This document shows positions 26,110-37,408 of a stretch of 64,000 bases of DNA, one piece after another. The first letter of the stretch is position 1. The number at the start of each line of letters is the position of its first letter. Origin of the DNA: Hyphomicrobiales bacterium (GTDB lineage Bacteria > Pseudomonadota > Alphaproteobacteria > Rhizobiales > Beijerinckiaceae); contig UCBZ01000040.1 of NCBI GenBank assembly GCA_900470775.1, forward strand, positions 186,295 through 250,294, read 5' to 3'. The translations under genes were made by a program, and so were the position numbers. The notes beneath the pieces are model-generated. The model was not told the origin of the DNA. It worked only from the letters and a program-made list of their open reading frames with translations, and ran no database searches.

Positions 26110-29100
26110 ATGGCACGGCAATCGGACGACACGCGCATCCTCTCCGAGGTCGGCTTCGTCCATCTCCATGTCCATTCGAGCTATTCGCTGCTCGAAGGCG
26201 CGCTGATGATCGGGACGCTCGCCAAGATGGCGGCTGCCGACGGCCAGCCGGCCCTGGCGCTGACCGACACCAACAACCTGTTCGGCGCGCTCGAATTCTC
26301 GGAGAAGCTCGTCGGCGTCGGCGTCCAGCCGATCGTCGGCGTCCAGCTCTCGGTCGATTTCGCGGATGAGGCCGAGGGTAGCCGCAAGTCGTTGCAGCAG
26401 GTGCCGCCGCATCTCGTCCTGCTCGCGATGAACGAGGCCGGCTACGGCAATCTGATGAAGCTCGTGACCGAGGCCGCACTCGCCAGCGGCGGCTCGGGCC
26501 AGCCCCTCTCGAACCTGGAACGGCTCGCCTCCCATCACGAGGGGCTGATCGCGCTCACCGGCGGCCATGGCGGGCCGGTCGATCTCGCACTTCGCAACGG
26601 CCAGTTGCCGCAGGCGCGCAGCCGCCTCGCGACTCTGTCGCGCATCTTCGGCGACCGGCTCTATGTCGAGATCCAGCGCCATGGCGGGGAGGGCGACGCC
26701 GCCGTCGAGGCGCATCTGCTGGGTTTGGCTTACGAGGCCGACCTCGCCATCGTCGCGACCAACGAGCCCTTCTTCGCCAAGCCGGCCGATTACGACGCCC
26801 ATGATGCGCTGCTGGCGGTTGCGGCGGGGCGGCTCGTGTCGGATGGCGAACGCCGCCGGGTGACGCCGGAGCATTATTTCGCCAGCCGCGCCGAGATGAA
26901 GCGACGCTTCGCCGATCTCCCAGAGGCGCTCGCCGCCACCGTCGAGATCGCGATGCGCTGTACCTGGCGGGTGGGACTGCGCAAGCCGATCCTGCCGCGC
27001 TTCGGCGAGGAGGGCCGCGACGAGGCCGAGGAACTGGAGACGCAGGCGAAGGCTGGTCTCGCGGCGCGGCTCGCCAAGCACGGCCCGGCTGAGGGCTATT
27101 CGGTCGAGGATTACGAGAAACGCCTCGATTTCGAGATCTCGATCATCACCCGGATGAAGTTTCCCGGCTACTTCCTGATCGTTGCCGACTTCATCAAATG
27201 GGCCAAGGACCACGACATTCCCGTCGGTCCCGGCCGCGGCTCGGGCGCGGGCTCGCTCGTCGCCTATGCGCTGACCATCACCGACGTCGATCCGTTGCGC
27301 TTCGGCCTGCTGTTCGAGCGCTTCCTCAATCCTGACCGCGTCTCGATGCCGGACTTCGACATCGACTTCTGCCAGAACCGGCGTGAAGAGGTGATCGACT
27401 ACGTCCAGCAGCGCTATGGCAAGGAGCGGGTGGCGCAAATCATCACCTTCGGCACGCTGCTCGCGCGCGGCGTGCTGCGTGACGTCGGCCGCGTGCTCGA
27501 AATGCCCTATGGCCAGGTCGACCGGCTGACCAAGCTCGTGCCGCAGAACCCGGCCAAGCCGATCTCGCTGAAGGATGCTATCGAGGGCGAGCCCAAGCTG
27601 CAGGCGGCGGCCGAGGAGGAGCCCGTCGTCGCGCGCCTGCTCGAGATCGGCCAGAAGCTCGAAGGGCTGCACCGCCACGCCTCGACCCATGCGGCGGGCG
27701 TCGTCATCGGCGACAGGCCGCTTGAAGAGCTCGTCGCGCTCTCGGTCGATCCGCGTACCGGCATGCGCGTCACCCAGTTCAACATGAAATGGGTCGAGCA
27801 GGCCGGCCTGGTGAAGTTCGACTTCCTGGGCCTCAAGACCTTGACGACGCTGGCGACCGCCGTGAAGCTGATCGCCCAGCGCGGGATCGCGATCGATCTG
27901 GCGAGCCTGCCCTTCGACGATCCCAAGAGCTACGAGATGCTGGCGCGCGGCGAGGTCGTCGGCGTGTTCCAGGTGGAAAGCGCCGGCATGCGCCGGGCCC
28001 TGGTCGAAATGAAGGCCGACCGGATCGAGGACCTGATCGCGCTCGTCGCGCTCTATCGGCCAGGCCCGATGGACAACATACCCAGCTATTGCCGCCGCAA
28101 GCTCGGCCAGGAAGCGCCGACCTATCTCCATCCCAAGATGGAACCGATCCTGTCGGAGACGCATGGCATCATCGTCTACCAGGAGCAGGTGATGCAGGTG
28201 GCCCAGGCGCTCTCGGGCTATTCGCTCGGCGAGGCGGATTTGCTGCGCCGCGCCATGGGCAAGAAAATCAAGTCCGAGATGGACGCCCAGCGCGACCGCT
28301 TCGTGAAGGGCGCCATTGCCGGCGGCATGACCAAGGACATCGCCTCCGAGATCTTCGACCTGCTGGCGAAATTCGCCGATTACGGCTTCAACAAGAGCCA
28401 TGCGGCCGCCTATGCCGTCGTCGCCTTCCAGACGGCCTATCTCAAGGCGAACTTCCCGGTCGAGTTCCTCGCAGCCTCGATGACGCTCGACATGGGCAAC
28501 ACCGACAAGCTCTCGGAATTCCGCCGCGATGCCGAGCGCATCGGCATCAAGGTGCTTCCCCCCGCGATCAACCGCTCCGGCGTCGAGTTCGACGTGCATG
28601 AGGGCGCGATCCACTACGCGCTGGGCGCGATCAAGGGCGTCGGTACCGCGGCGGTCGAATCGATCGTCGCAGCGCGGCGCGCGGGCGGCGATTTCCGCGA
28701 CCTCGCCGATTTCGCCCGTCGCATCGACACCAAGCTGGTCAACCGCCGCACCATCGAGGCGCTGATCGCGGCCGGCGCGATGGACGTGCTGGAGCCTGAG
28801 CGCGCTCGCGCCATGGCCGCGATCGACGGGATGCTGGCGCTCTCGAACCGCACTCGCGATGCTGCGCTGGGCGGCCAGTCGGAGCTGTTCGGTGGCGGTT
28901 CGGTGCAGGAGGCCTTCCGCATTCCGCCCGTCGAGCCCTGGGCGCCGGCCGAGCGGCTCAGGCGCGAGCATGACGCCGTCGGCTTTTTCCTCTCGGGCCA
29001 TCCGCTCGACGATTACGAGCATGTGCTGAAGCGGCTGCGCGTGCAGCGCTTCGCCGATTTCGCCCAGATGGTGCGCGCCAACGGTACCGGCGTCGCCAAG

Positions 29101-29583
29101 GTCGCGGTCTCCGTTATCGATAAATCGGAGCGCCGGACCAAATCCGGCTCCAAGATGGGCATCGTCAACCTGTCCGATCCCAGCGGCCAGTTCGAGGCGA
29201 TCCTGTTCTCGGAAGGCTTGCAGCGCTATCGCGACCTGCTGGAGCCGGGCAGGGCGCTGGTGCTTCGCCTCTCGGCCGTGCTCGACGGCGACGATGTTCG
29301 CCCGCGCATTGAGGATGTCGAGGTGCTCGACGATCTCGCGGCGCGGCAGAAGCAGGACCTTCTGGTCTATCTGCGGGACGACAAGGCGCTGGCTTCGATC
29401 GCCGAGCGCGTCCGCCCGCGCGGCGACGGCCTCAAGGCCGACGGCAAGATCGCGCTGGTGATGATCCTGAACGACGGCGCCCAGGAGGTCGAGATCGAAC
29501 TGCCGGGGCGCTATCCCGTCAACCAGCAGATCGCCAATGCGGTCAGGGCGGCGCCAGGCGTGGTCAGCGTCGAACTGCGCTGA
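26110..29583 (+). CDS. dnaE: DNA polymerase III alpha subunit
   Basis: Catalytic core of the replicative polymerase. About 1157 residues: N-terminal PHP domain (FVHLHVHSSYSLLEGAL), the polymerase core with catalytic aspartates in MPDFDIDFCQ near residues 413-422, PGRGSGAGSLVAYAL, the helix-hairpin-helix region (VGTAAVESIVAARR), the OB fold (about 985-1060) and a C-terminal tail. The long form and position after lolCD mark it as DnaE1, not the mutagenesis-type DnaE2. Starts at 26089, 26107 and 26110 are all in frame; AGGG at 26100-26103 best fits 26110. Confidence 0.97.
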   Translation: MARQSDDTRILSEVGFVHLHVHSSYSLLEGALMIGTLAKMAAADGQPALALTDTNNLFGALEFSEKLVGVGVQPIVGVQLSVDFADEAEGSRKSLQQVPPHLVLLAMNEAGYGNLMKLVTEAALASGGSGQPLSNLERLASHHEGLIALTGGHGGPVDLALRNGQLPQARSRLATLSRIFGDRLYVEIQRHGGEGDAAVEAHLLGLAYEADLAIVATNEPFFAKPADYDAHDALLAVAAGRLVSDGERRRVTPEHYFASRAEMKRRFADLPEALAATVEIAMRCTWRVGLRKPILPRFGEEGRDEAEELETQAKAGLAARLAKHGPAEGYSVEDYEKRLDFEISIITRMKFPGYFLIVADFIKWAKDHDIPVGPGRGSGAGSLVAYALTITDVDPLRFGLLFERFLNPDRVSMPDFDIDFCQNRREEVIDYVQQRYGKERVAQIITFGTLLARGVLRDVGRVLEMPYGQVDRLTKLVPQNPAKPISLKDAIEGEPKLQAAAEEEPVVARLLEIGQKLEGLHRHASTHAAGVVIGDRPLEELVALSVDPRTGMRVTQFNMKWVEQAGLVKFDFLGLKTLTTLATAVKLIAQRGIAIDLASLPFDDPKSYEMLARGEVVGVFQVESAGMRRALVEMKADRIEDLIALVALYRPGPMDNIPSYCRRKLGQEAPTYLHPKMEPILSETHGIIVYQEQVMQVAQALSGYSLGEADLLRRAMGKKIKSEMDAQRDRFVKGAIAGGMTKDIASEIFDLLAKFADYGFNKSHAAAYAVVAFQTAYLKANFPVEFLAASMTLDMGNTDKLSEFRRDAERIGIKVLPPAINRSGVEFDVHEGAIHYALGAIKGVGTAAVESIVAARRAGGDFRDLADFARRIDTKLVNRRTIEALIAAGAMDVLEPERARAMAAIDGMLALSNRTRDAALGGQSELFGGGSVQEAFRIPPVEPWAPAERLRREHDAVGFFLSGHPLDDYEHVLKRLRVQRFADFAQMVRANGTGVAKVAVSVIDKSERRTKSGSKMGIVNLSDPSGQFEAILFSEGLQRYRDLLEPGRALVLRLSAVLDGDDVRPRIEDVEVLDDLAARQKQDLLVYLRDDKALASIAERVRPRGDGLKADGKIALVMILNDGAQEVEIELPGRYPVNQQIANAVRAAPGVVSVELR

Positions 29584-29689
29584 AATCGTGCTCTGCGGCC
29601 TTGTGCAGGCCAGCCGGCAATGCATTCTGGCGAAGAGACGACCGCGCCGCCACAATGGCGGGCCGCAACGTCCATGCCGGGGGGCAGCC

Positions 29690-30412
29690 GTGAAGCACTA
29701 TGTCGCGCATATCCCGATGAGCCTCGCCGTGCCCGAGGCCATGTATTGGGCCATCAAGGACGTGCTGGAGGGCGAGTACGAGACCGGCTTCGATGGCGTC
29801 GGCCTCGACATCCTCGACATCGGCGCCAATGTCGGCTCCTTCGCGCTCTGGGCGACGGCGCGCTGGCCGGGCAGCCTGGTCACCTCCTATGAGCCGCATC
29901 CCGGCACCTTCGAACTTCTGAAACGGAATACGCATCAGCGCCGCGACATCGTCGCGGTCAATGCCGCGCTGTTCCCCGGCGGCGCGAAGACCGCGAGCTT
30001 CGTCAGCCGCTTCGCCGGTGATGGCGAATCCGGCCTTGCATCCTACGCCGGCGATACCTTTGTGGATGGTGCCATGGTCGAGCGCTACGAGGTCGCGGTC
30101 GTGGATCCGGCGAGCCTGCCATCGGCCGACATCGTCAAGATCGACATCGAAGGCGGCGAGGGCGACGTGCTCGACTCAATCGACCTGTCGAAGACCTCGC
30201 TGGTGCTGCTGGAATATCAGAACCGCAGAAATCGCGATCAACTCGCCGCGCGCCTTTTGGCCGATTTCGACCTGATCGACACCGTCGAGCATATCTGGGA
30301 TCCGCTGCTCGAACAGCGCTGCTACCGTCCCGATCTCGCCGGCGACGTCTATGGCCGCATGTTCGCGGCCCGCAAGGGCACGACGCGGATGACCCGCGCG
30401 GCCGGGAGGTGA
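29690..30412 (+). CDS. FkbM family methyltransferase
   Basis: A 240-residue SAM-dependent methyltransferase. Motif I is LDIGANVGSFALWA, followed by SYEPHPGTFELLKRN and the FkbM-type post-motif VKIDIEGGEGDVLDSIDL. FkbM proteins O-methylate polyketides, glycans or lipids; the substrate here is unknown. GTG at 29690 has a GGGGGG-rich ribosome site about 5 bases upstream and starts right at the conserved region; the frame is open further back but without similarity. It follows dnaE by 106 bases and looks like accessory cargo rather than part of a biosynthetic cluster. Confidence 0.85.
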   Translation: MKHYVAHIPMSLAVPEAMYWAIKDVLEGEYETGFDGVGLDILDIGANVGSFALWATARWPGSLVTSYEPHPGTFELLKRNTHQRRDIVAVNAALFPGGAKTASFVSRFAGDGESGLASYAGDTFVDGAMVERYEVAVVDPASLPSADIVKIDIEGGEGDVLDSIDLSKTSLVLLEYQNRRNRDQLAARLLADFDLIDTVEHIWDPLLEQRCYRPDLAGDVYGRMFAARKGTTRMTRAAGR

Positions 30413-30511
30413 GAGACGGAGGGTGGCCGGCCAGGCGCCGATCGCAGGGCTCGTTTCTATCGACGGGAGACTGATCACGCAGCGACGGTGACAAGCAGAG
30501 GGAGCATATCG

Positions 30512-31240
30512 ATGTCGAACACGATTGTTGTCGATCGCCGCAGCCTGATTGCGGGCGCTACGGTGCTGAGCGTGGTGGCAGCGCTCCGGCCGCTTCAAGC
30601 ACAGGAAAAACCGATGATCGACGCAAGGACCGCGCTCATCGTCGTCGACGTGCAGAATGATTTCTGCCCCGGCGGCAGTCTGGCCGTGGGCAAGGGCGAC
30701 GAGGTGGTCGCGGTGATCAATGCGCTGGGCAAGCGCTTTGCCAGCATCGTCCTGACGCAGGACTGGCACCCGGCCGGGCATTCGTCCTTCGCCAGCAGCC
30801 ACCCCGGCAAGAAGCCCTTCGAGCTGGTCCAGATGCCCTATGGCCCGCAGGTGCTCTGGCCCGACCACTGCATCCAGGGCACCAGAGGCGCCGAGTTCCG
30901 CGCCGATCTCGATCTCCCCACGGCCCAGACCATCATCCGCAAGGGCTACCGCCCACAGATCGACAGCTATTCCGGCTTCACCGAGGCCGACCGCAAGACG
31001 CCGACAGGCCTCGGCGGCTATCTCAGGGAGCGCGGTGTGACCCGCGCCGTCGTCGTCGGGCTGGCCACCGATTTCTGCGTGAGCTGGACGGCGCAGGACG
31101 CGGCGAAGGCCGGGCTGGAGACGCTCGTCGTCGAGGAAGCCTGCCGCGCCATCGACCTCAACGGCTCGCTGGCGAAGGCCTGGACGGACATGACGGCACT
31201 TGGCGTGAAGCGGGTGACGGCGGCCGAGTTGGCGGGTTGA
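30512..31240 (+). CDS. pncA: Nicotinamidase (pyrazinamidase) with an N-terminal Tat-like leader
   Basis: Isochorismatase-fold amidase converting nicotinamide to nicotinate for NAD salvage. In the 242-residue form the catalytic residues are Asp46 (VDVQNDF), Lys144 (IIRKGY) and Cys189 (TDFCV), with metal ligands Asp84, His86 and His90 (DWHPAGH). Residues 1-33 look like a twin-arginine signal: VVDRRSLIAGAT, a hydrophobic stretch, then LQAQ. GAGGGAG is 5-11 bases before this ATG. A second ATG at 30614 (residue 35) has AGGA 7 bases upstream and would give a normal cytoplasmic enzyme, so both forms are possible. Confidence 0.9.
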   Translation: MSNTIVVDRRSLIAGATVLSVVAALRPLQAQEKPMIDARTALIVVDVQNDFCPGGSLAVGKGDEVVAVINALGKRFASIVLTQDWHPAGHSSFASSHPGKKPFELVQMPYGPQVLWPDHCIQGTRGAEFRADLDLPTAQTIIRKGYRPQIDSYSGFTEADRKTPTGLGGYLRERGVTRAVVVGLATDFCVSWTAQDAAKAGLETLVVEEACRAIDLNGSLAKAWTDMTALGVKRVTAAELAG

Positions 31241-31348
31241 GCACTGCGCCGAAGAGTTGTCATGCTGGGCCCGCAAAGCTAGTCAGTCGCCTTGGGGACG
31301 GGCAGGCATGAGCATCATGCCTGAATTGCCAACGAAGGATGAGCTGAC

Positions 31349-31747
31349 ATGGTTTTCTCCACGAAATCGCTTTGCGTTGCTGCGGCGTTCACGACGTTCC
31401 TGGCATCGGGCTCGGCGTCCCTGGCGCAAAGCCAGGCCGACCAGCTCAAGGTCGCCTATCAGGCCGGCCGCAACCAGCTCGGTGTTATGACCTATTGCAG
31501 CGACAAGGGGTATGTCGGCGGTGAGGTCGTCGAGATTCAGAAGAAGATGCTCGGCCTGATTCCAGTGCCTGCCGACAAGAGCGGCGGCGACGAAGCCGAA
31601 GCCCAGGGCAAAAAGGGCGTGATCTCGGCGATGGGCATGACTCAGGACATCGAGGCGCTTGCCAAGATGCAAAACGGCACGCCTGCCGCGTTCTGCAAGC
31701 AGATCGGCGATGCCTTGAAGCAGGCCGGCGCGGCGCTGCCGAAGTAG
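31349..31747 (+). CDS. Small exported protein of unknown function
   Basis: A 132-residue precursor with a clear Sec signal peptide (about 1-26, ending SASLAQ). The mature part is helical and has two cysteines, Cys50 in VMTYCSDKG and Cys116 in AAFCKQIGD, spaced for a disulfide, with a central KKMLGLIPVPADKSGGDEA segment. I recall similar short rhizobial proteins carrying a generic pore-forming/ESAT-6-like label, but I cannot confirm any such activity and do not infer it. Monocistronic, between pncA and the ribosomal operon. Confidence 0.7.
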   Translation: MVFSTKSLCVAAAFTTFLASGSASLAQSQADQLKVAYQAGRNQLGVMTYCSDKGYVGGEVVEIQKKMLGLIPVPADKSGGDEAEAQGKKGVISAMGMTQDIEALAKMQNGTPAAFCKQIGDALKQAGAALPK

Positions 31748-32047
31748 CGCCGCCACGAGACGATATTCGAAGGTCCTGGTCGGGAGCGGTCGCCGTCCGG
31801 CCAGGGCCTGCACGCCTGTCTATAAGCACGCCTGTCTTATAAGAGTCTGTGAGATAATTCGCGCCAAACGGTGGGACGGCACCGGATCACCCGGCCGAAC
31901 GCCTTGCATTCCCCCGCCATCCCCTGTATGGCGCAGCCCATCCCACATGGGGAGCACCGTCTCATATCCTGAGGCGTTCCGGTGACCTTGCAGCTCATGC
32001 TCGGTTATTCGCACCCCAGAGGCTCAACCGGTAAGGACTAAAAGACG
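31748..32047 (+). promoter_or_regulatory. rpsB upstream region
   Basis: A 300-base gene-free stretch. It holds an imperfect tandem duplication with two TATAAG boxes (31811-31843), an extended -10-like TGAGATAAT (31850-31858) without an obvious -35, and a C-rich middle with short hairpins such as GCCAT/ATGGC around 31917-31933. The end, AAGGA at 32033-32037, is the rpsB ribosome site. It most likely contains the rpsB-tsf promoter and a long leader that could take part in S2 feedback control; no known leader motif is claimed. Confidence 0.45.
31811..31843 (+). repeat. Tandem 16/17-bp duplication in the rpsB leader region
   Basis: CACGCCTGTCTATAAG (31811-31826) is followed directly by the same sequence with one extra T (31827-31843). 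Each unit ends in TATAAG, which resembles a -10 box, so the duplication may have doubled a promoter element. Confidence 0.6.
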
Positions 32048-33082
<1,035 letters not shown>

Positions 33083-33161
33083 CGATTTCAGACGGAGCGC
33101 GGCGCGTCATCGGCGCGTCGCAATCCGGCTGCTGGAATTCGACTTCTATGAATGCGACCAG

Positions 33162-33193
33162 CGCCGACGGCCGGAAACGGAACGTCGGCGTTT
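33162..33193 (+). terminator. Possible attenuator hairpin between rpsB and tsf
   Basis: CGCCGACG (33162-33169) pairs perfectly with CGTCGGCG (33183-33190) across 13 bases and is followed by TTT. The stem lies in the 188-base rpsB-tsf gap. The T-run is short, so a partial terminator or mRNA-stabilising hairpin that adjusts the S2/EF-Ts ratio is the likely reading. Confidence 0.35.
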
Positions 33194-33270
33194 CCCGATA
33201 GGGGATCGGTCGACGGGATGACGCGGCCGGCCCCGGGCCTGGCGCCGCACGACAGACAAGGACGATAAAG

Positions 33271-34194
33271 ATGGCTGCGATCACCGCCGCGATGGTGAAG
33301 GAACTCCGCGACAAGACCGGCGCGGGCATGATGGACTGCAAGACCGCGCTCACGGCCGTCGACGGTGACATCGAGGCGGCGATCGACTGGCTGCGCACCA
33401 AGGGTCTCGCCAAGGCCGCCAAGAAGGCCGGCCGCGTCGCTGCCGAGGGCCTCGTCGCGGTCGCGATCAAGGGCCATAGCGGCGTCGTGATCGAACTCAA
33501 CTCCGAGACCGACTTCGTCGCCCGCAACCTCGAATTCCAGGGTCTGGCCCATGGCATCGCCAATGTCGCGCTGGAGCGTGGCGGCGACGCGGACGCCGTC
33601 CTCGCCCATCACTATCCGGGCGGCGGCACCGTGCAGGACGCGATCGCCAATGCGATCTCGACGATCGGCGAGAACATGACGCTGCGTCGCGTCGCCTCGC
33701 TCAAGGTCTCGGCCGGCCTGATCGGTTCTTATGTCCATGGCGCTGTCGCCGACGGCCTCGGCAAGATCGGCGTCATCGTCGCGCTGGAATCGACCGGCAA
33801 CACCGATGAGCTCGCCACGCTTGGCCGCCAGCTCGCCATGCATGTCGCCGCGACCAACCCGGTTGCGCTCGACCTGGCGTCCATGGACCCCGAGGTTCTG
33901 GCTCGCGAAAAGGCGATCCTGGCTGAGAAGAACGCCGGCAAGCCCGCCCATGTGCTCGAAAAGATCACCGAGAGCGGCCTGAAGAGCTACGCCAAGGAAT
34001 ACTGCCTGCTTGAGCAGTCCTATATCCATGACGGCTCGAAGTCGGTCGGTCAGGTGCTCAAGGACATCGAGGGCAAGGTCGGCGCTCCCGTGAAGCTCAC
34101 CGGCTTCGCCCGCTATGCGCTCGGCGAGGGCATCGAGAAGGAAGAGACCGATTTCGCCGCCGAGGTCGCCGCTGCCGGCGGCACCACGGGCTGA
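33271..34194 (+). CDS. tsf: Elongation factor Ts
   Basis: Guanine-nucleotide exchange factor that recycles EF-Tu. The 307-residue product has the signatures [19 protein letters not shown] at the N-terminus (UBA-like domain) and [12 protein letters not shown] in the core, with the coiled-coil region in the middle. Located directly after rpsB as in most bacteria; AAGGA is 11 bases upstream of the ATG. It is closed by a strong terminator. Confidence 0.98.
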   Translation: MAAITAAMVKELRDKTGAGMMDCKTALTAVDGDIEAAIDWLRTKGLAKAAKKAGRVAAEGLVAVAIKGHSGVVIELNSETDFVARNLEFQGLAHGIANVALERGGDADAVLAHHYPGGGTVQDAIANAISTIGENMTLRRVASLKVSAGLIGSYVHGAVADGLGKIGVIVALESTGNTDELATLGRQLAMHVAATNPVALDLASMDPEVLAREKAILAEKNAGKPAHVLEKITESGLKSYAKEYCLLEQSYIHDGSKSVGQVLKDIEGKVGAPVKLTGFARYALGEGIEKEETDFAAEVAAAGGTTG

Positions 34195-34215
34195 GCCTGA
34201 AGCGACGCAACTGAG

Positions 34216-34246
34216 AAAAAGGCCGCGCCCTGCGCGGCCTTTTTTG
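34216..34246 (+). terminator. Rho-independent terminator after tsf
   Basis: A GGCCGCGC / GCGCGGCC stem (34221-34228 and 34232-34239) with a three-base loop, extended by five A/T pairs and ending in six T residues. This is the clearest intrinsic terminator in the window and separates rpsB-tsf from pyrH. Confidence 0.9.
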
Positions 34247-34301
34247 TAAGAAGGCGGTGCGGGTGTCGAATCGTGCCTGTTACAAGCATGGAGAAAAGCC
34301 G

Positions 34302-35009
34302 GTGAGACCCAAACGCGTCCTTGTGAAGCTCTCCGGCGAAGCCCTTGCAGGACAAGCGGGATCCGGCCTCGACGGCGGCACGCTGACCGCGCTGGCGGCC
34401 GATATCTCGAATGCCTCGCGCGAGGGCGTCGAGATCGCCATCGTCGTCGGCGGCGGCAATTTCTTCCGTGGCGTTCAGGGCCTGACCAAGGGGCTCGACC
34501 GCACCAGCGCCGATTCGATCGGCATGCTCGGCACGGTGATGAACGCGCTGGCGCTGGAGCACGCGATCGAGAGCGCCGGCGCCCCGGCACGCGCCATGTC
34601 GGCCGTGCCGATGCCTTCGCTCTGCGAAAGCTATGCCCGCAAGCGCGCGCTCGACCATCTCACCAACGGCAAGGTTGTCGTCCTGGGCGGCGGCACCGGC
34701 AACCCCTATTTCACCACCGATACGGGCGCGGCCCTGCGGGCGGCCGAGCTTGGCTGCAGCCATCTGCTCAAGGCGACGCAGGTCGACGGCGTCTATTCCG
34801 CCGACCCGAAGAAGGACCCGGCCGCCACCCGCTACGACACGCTCACCCATGAGGACGCCATCAAGCGCGACCTCAAGGTCATGGACACCGCCGCCTTCGC
34901 GCTGGCGCGCGATGCCGGGCTGACGATCGTGGTGTTCTCGATCGCGGAAGCCGGCATGCTCGCGGCCGTGCTGCGCGGCGAGGGCAGGGCGACCTATGTG
35001 ACGCCGTAA
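34302..35009 (+). CDS. pyrH: Uridylate kinase
   Basis: Hexameric bacterial UMP kinase of the amino-acid-kinase fold; makes UDP and is allosterically controlled by GTP and UTP. The 235-residue product shows RVLVKLSGEAL, VVGGGNFFRG, VVVLGGGTGNPYFTTD and KATQVDGVYSADPKKDP. I chose GTG at 34302: GGAG (34290-34293) is 8 bases upstream and the protein starts at the first beta strand, whereas the longer frame is unconserved. It begins a new unit after the tsf terminator. Confidence 0.97.
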   Translation: MRPKRVLVKLSGEALAGQAGSGLDGGTLTALAADISNASREGVEIAIVVGGGNFFRGVQGLTKGLDRTSADSIGMLGTVMNALALEHAIESAGAPARAMSAVPMPSLCESYARKRALDHLTNGKVVVLGGGTGNPYFTTDTGAALRAAELGCSHLLKATQVDGVYSADPKKDPAATRYDTLTHEDAIKRDLKVMDTAAFALARDAGLTIVVFSIAEAGMLAAVLRGEGRATYVTP

Positions 35010-35172
35010 GGCCTTCGCGTTATGATGTTCTTGACCCTGGCTTGCCCCCCCGCCATGGTCGCGCCCGGTTACGCAAACACCCCGGTTATGCAACACCGAA
35101 GTCGCATCGTTGCAGGCGGAAAGCCGGGTTTCCGCTTTTCGCGCGATGCACCAGTTCAAGGTCTTGAAGACG

Positions 35173-35736
35173 ATGGCCCAGACGACATTCGATCTCGACG
35201 ACGTGAAGCGCCGCATGCAGGGCGCTCTCCAGTCCTTCAAGGGCGATTTGGCCTCCCTGCGCTCGGGTCGCGCCTCGGCCAATATGCTCGATCCGATCCA
35301 GGTCGAGGCTTATGGCGCGCGTCAGCCGCTCGCCCAGCTCGCCACCGTCAGCGTGCCTGAAGCCCGCCTGCTCAGCGTGCAGGTCTGGGACCGCAGCATG
35401 GTCGGACCCGTCGAGAAGGCGATCCGCGAATCCGATCTCGGCCTGAACCCGCAGACAGAAGGCCAGGTCCTGCGCATCCGCATCCCCGAGCTGAACGAGC
35501 AGCGCCGCAAGGAGATGGTCAAGGTCGCGCATAAATATGCCGAGGAATCCAAGATCGCGGTGCGCCATGTTCGCCGCGACGCCATCGACATCATCAAGAA
35601 GGTCGAGAAGGAGGGGGCCTTCACCAAGGATGACGTGACGCGCCAGTCCGATCTCGTCCAGAAGGCCACCGACCAGCATATCTCCGACATCGACCAGGCG
35701 CTGGCGACCAAGGAAAAGGAAATCCTGAGCGTCTGA
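35173..35736 (+). CDS. frr: Ribosome recycling factor
   Basis: With EF-G it splits post-termination ribosomes. The 187-residue product has the family landmarks [57 protein letters not shown] and VRHVRRDAI. The ATG at 35173 gives the usual length; the frame is open 21 codons further but unconserved. 163 bases separate it from pyrH, and uppS follows after 64. Confidence 0.98.
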   Translation: MAQTTFDLDDVKRRMQGALQSFKGDLASLRSGRASANMLDPIQVEAYGARQPLAQLATVSVPEARLLSVQVWDRSMVGPVEKAIRESDLGLNPQTEGQVLRIRIPELNEQRRKEMVKVAHKYAEESKIAVRHVRRDAIDIIKKVEKEGAFTKDDVTRQSDLVQKATDQHISDIDQALATKEKEILSV

Positions 35737-35800
35737 CGTTGTCGGCGCGGTCCTCCGCGCAAGGATGATCCGGCACCAGGCCGAACAAGGCATACAGAGA

Positions 35801-36552
<752 letters not shown>

Positions 36553-36556
<4 letters not shown>

Positions 36557-37401
36557 CCGAACAGGCCCCCGGCGGGCCCGATGCCGATCCGGACAAGGCG
36601 GGGCCGGCGAGCGAACTGCGGCTCAGGATCATCTCGGCACTTGTGCTCGCTGTCGCGATTCTGCTCGCGACCGCCTGGGGTGGCTGGCCGTTCCGGATCG
36701 TCTGGGTGCTGGTCGCCGGGTTCGTCGCCTATGAATGGCTGACGATGGTCCATCGCGGCAGCGCCGTCGCCGCCGGGATCGGCGTGGTCGTGGCGGGTTT
36801 CCTCCTCGGCGTCTCGCCGGTGAGCCAGGCGGCGCTGGCTGGCGTCGCGGCGGCCGCCGCGTTGGCCGGCGCCGTCGTCACGCCCTTCGTCAGGGGCCGG
36901 CTCGCCCTCGAAGCGTGTGGCATGGCCTACGCGCTGGCTTTCGCGCTGATCGCGCCCGCGCTGCGCTCGCTTCCCGAGCTTGGTCTGGCCATCATCATCT
37001 GGAGCTTCGCGGTCGTCTGGTTCACGGACATCGCGGCCTATTTCACCGGCCGCCGCCTCGGCGGCCCCAAGCTCATGCCGAGCGTCAGCCCGGGCAAGAC
37101 CTGGTCAGGCGCGGCCGGCGGAACGATTGCAGGCACGCTCGGCGGCTATGCCGTCTGGGCGCTGACGCCTGCGGCGGCGTCGATTGTCGGTCCGGCGCTC
37201 GTCGTTGCCGGGTCGCTGGCAGCTTCCGTCTTCAGCCAGATGGGCGATCTGTTCGAGTCGAGCCTGAAGCGCCGCTTCGGCGTCAAGGATTCGAGCAGGC
37301 TCATTCCGGGCCATGGCGGCTTTCTCGATCGGCTCGACGGCTACTGGGCAGTGCTCGTCTTCGCCGGCGCGGTGCTGTTTCTGACCCGTCTCGAACTCTG
37401 A
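36553..37401 (+). CDS. cdsA: Phosphatidate cytidylyltransferase
   Basis: Inner-membrane enzyme making CDP-diacylglycerol from CTP and phosphatidate, the branch point of phospholipid synthesis. The 282-residue product has about eight hydrophobic segments and the diagnostic C-terminal signature [20 protein letters not shown] followed by LDRLDG. GTG start overlaps the uppS stop by four bases; dxr begins 7 bases after its stop. Confidence 0.97.
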
Positions 37402-37408
37402 ACCGCCC

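Noticed and set aside
25888-29655. 1255-codon ORF antisense to dnaE
   Set aside because: It mirrors dnaE in a high-GC genome, has Arg/Asp/His-rich unnatural composition and no recognisable family; dnaE is unmistakable on the other strand.
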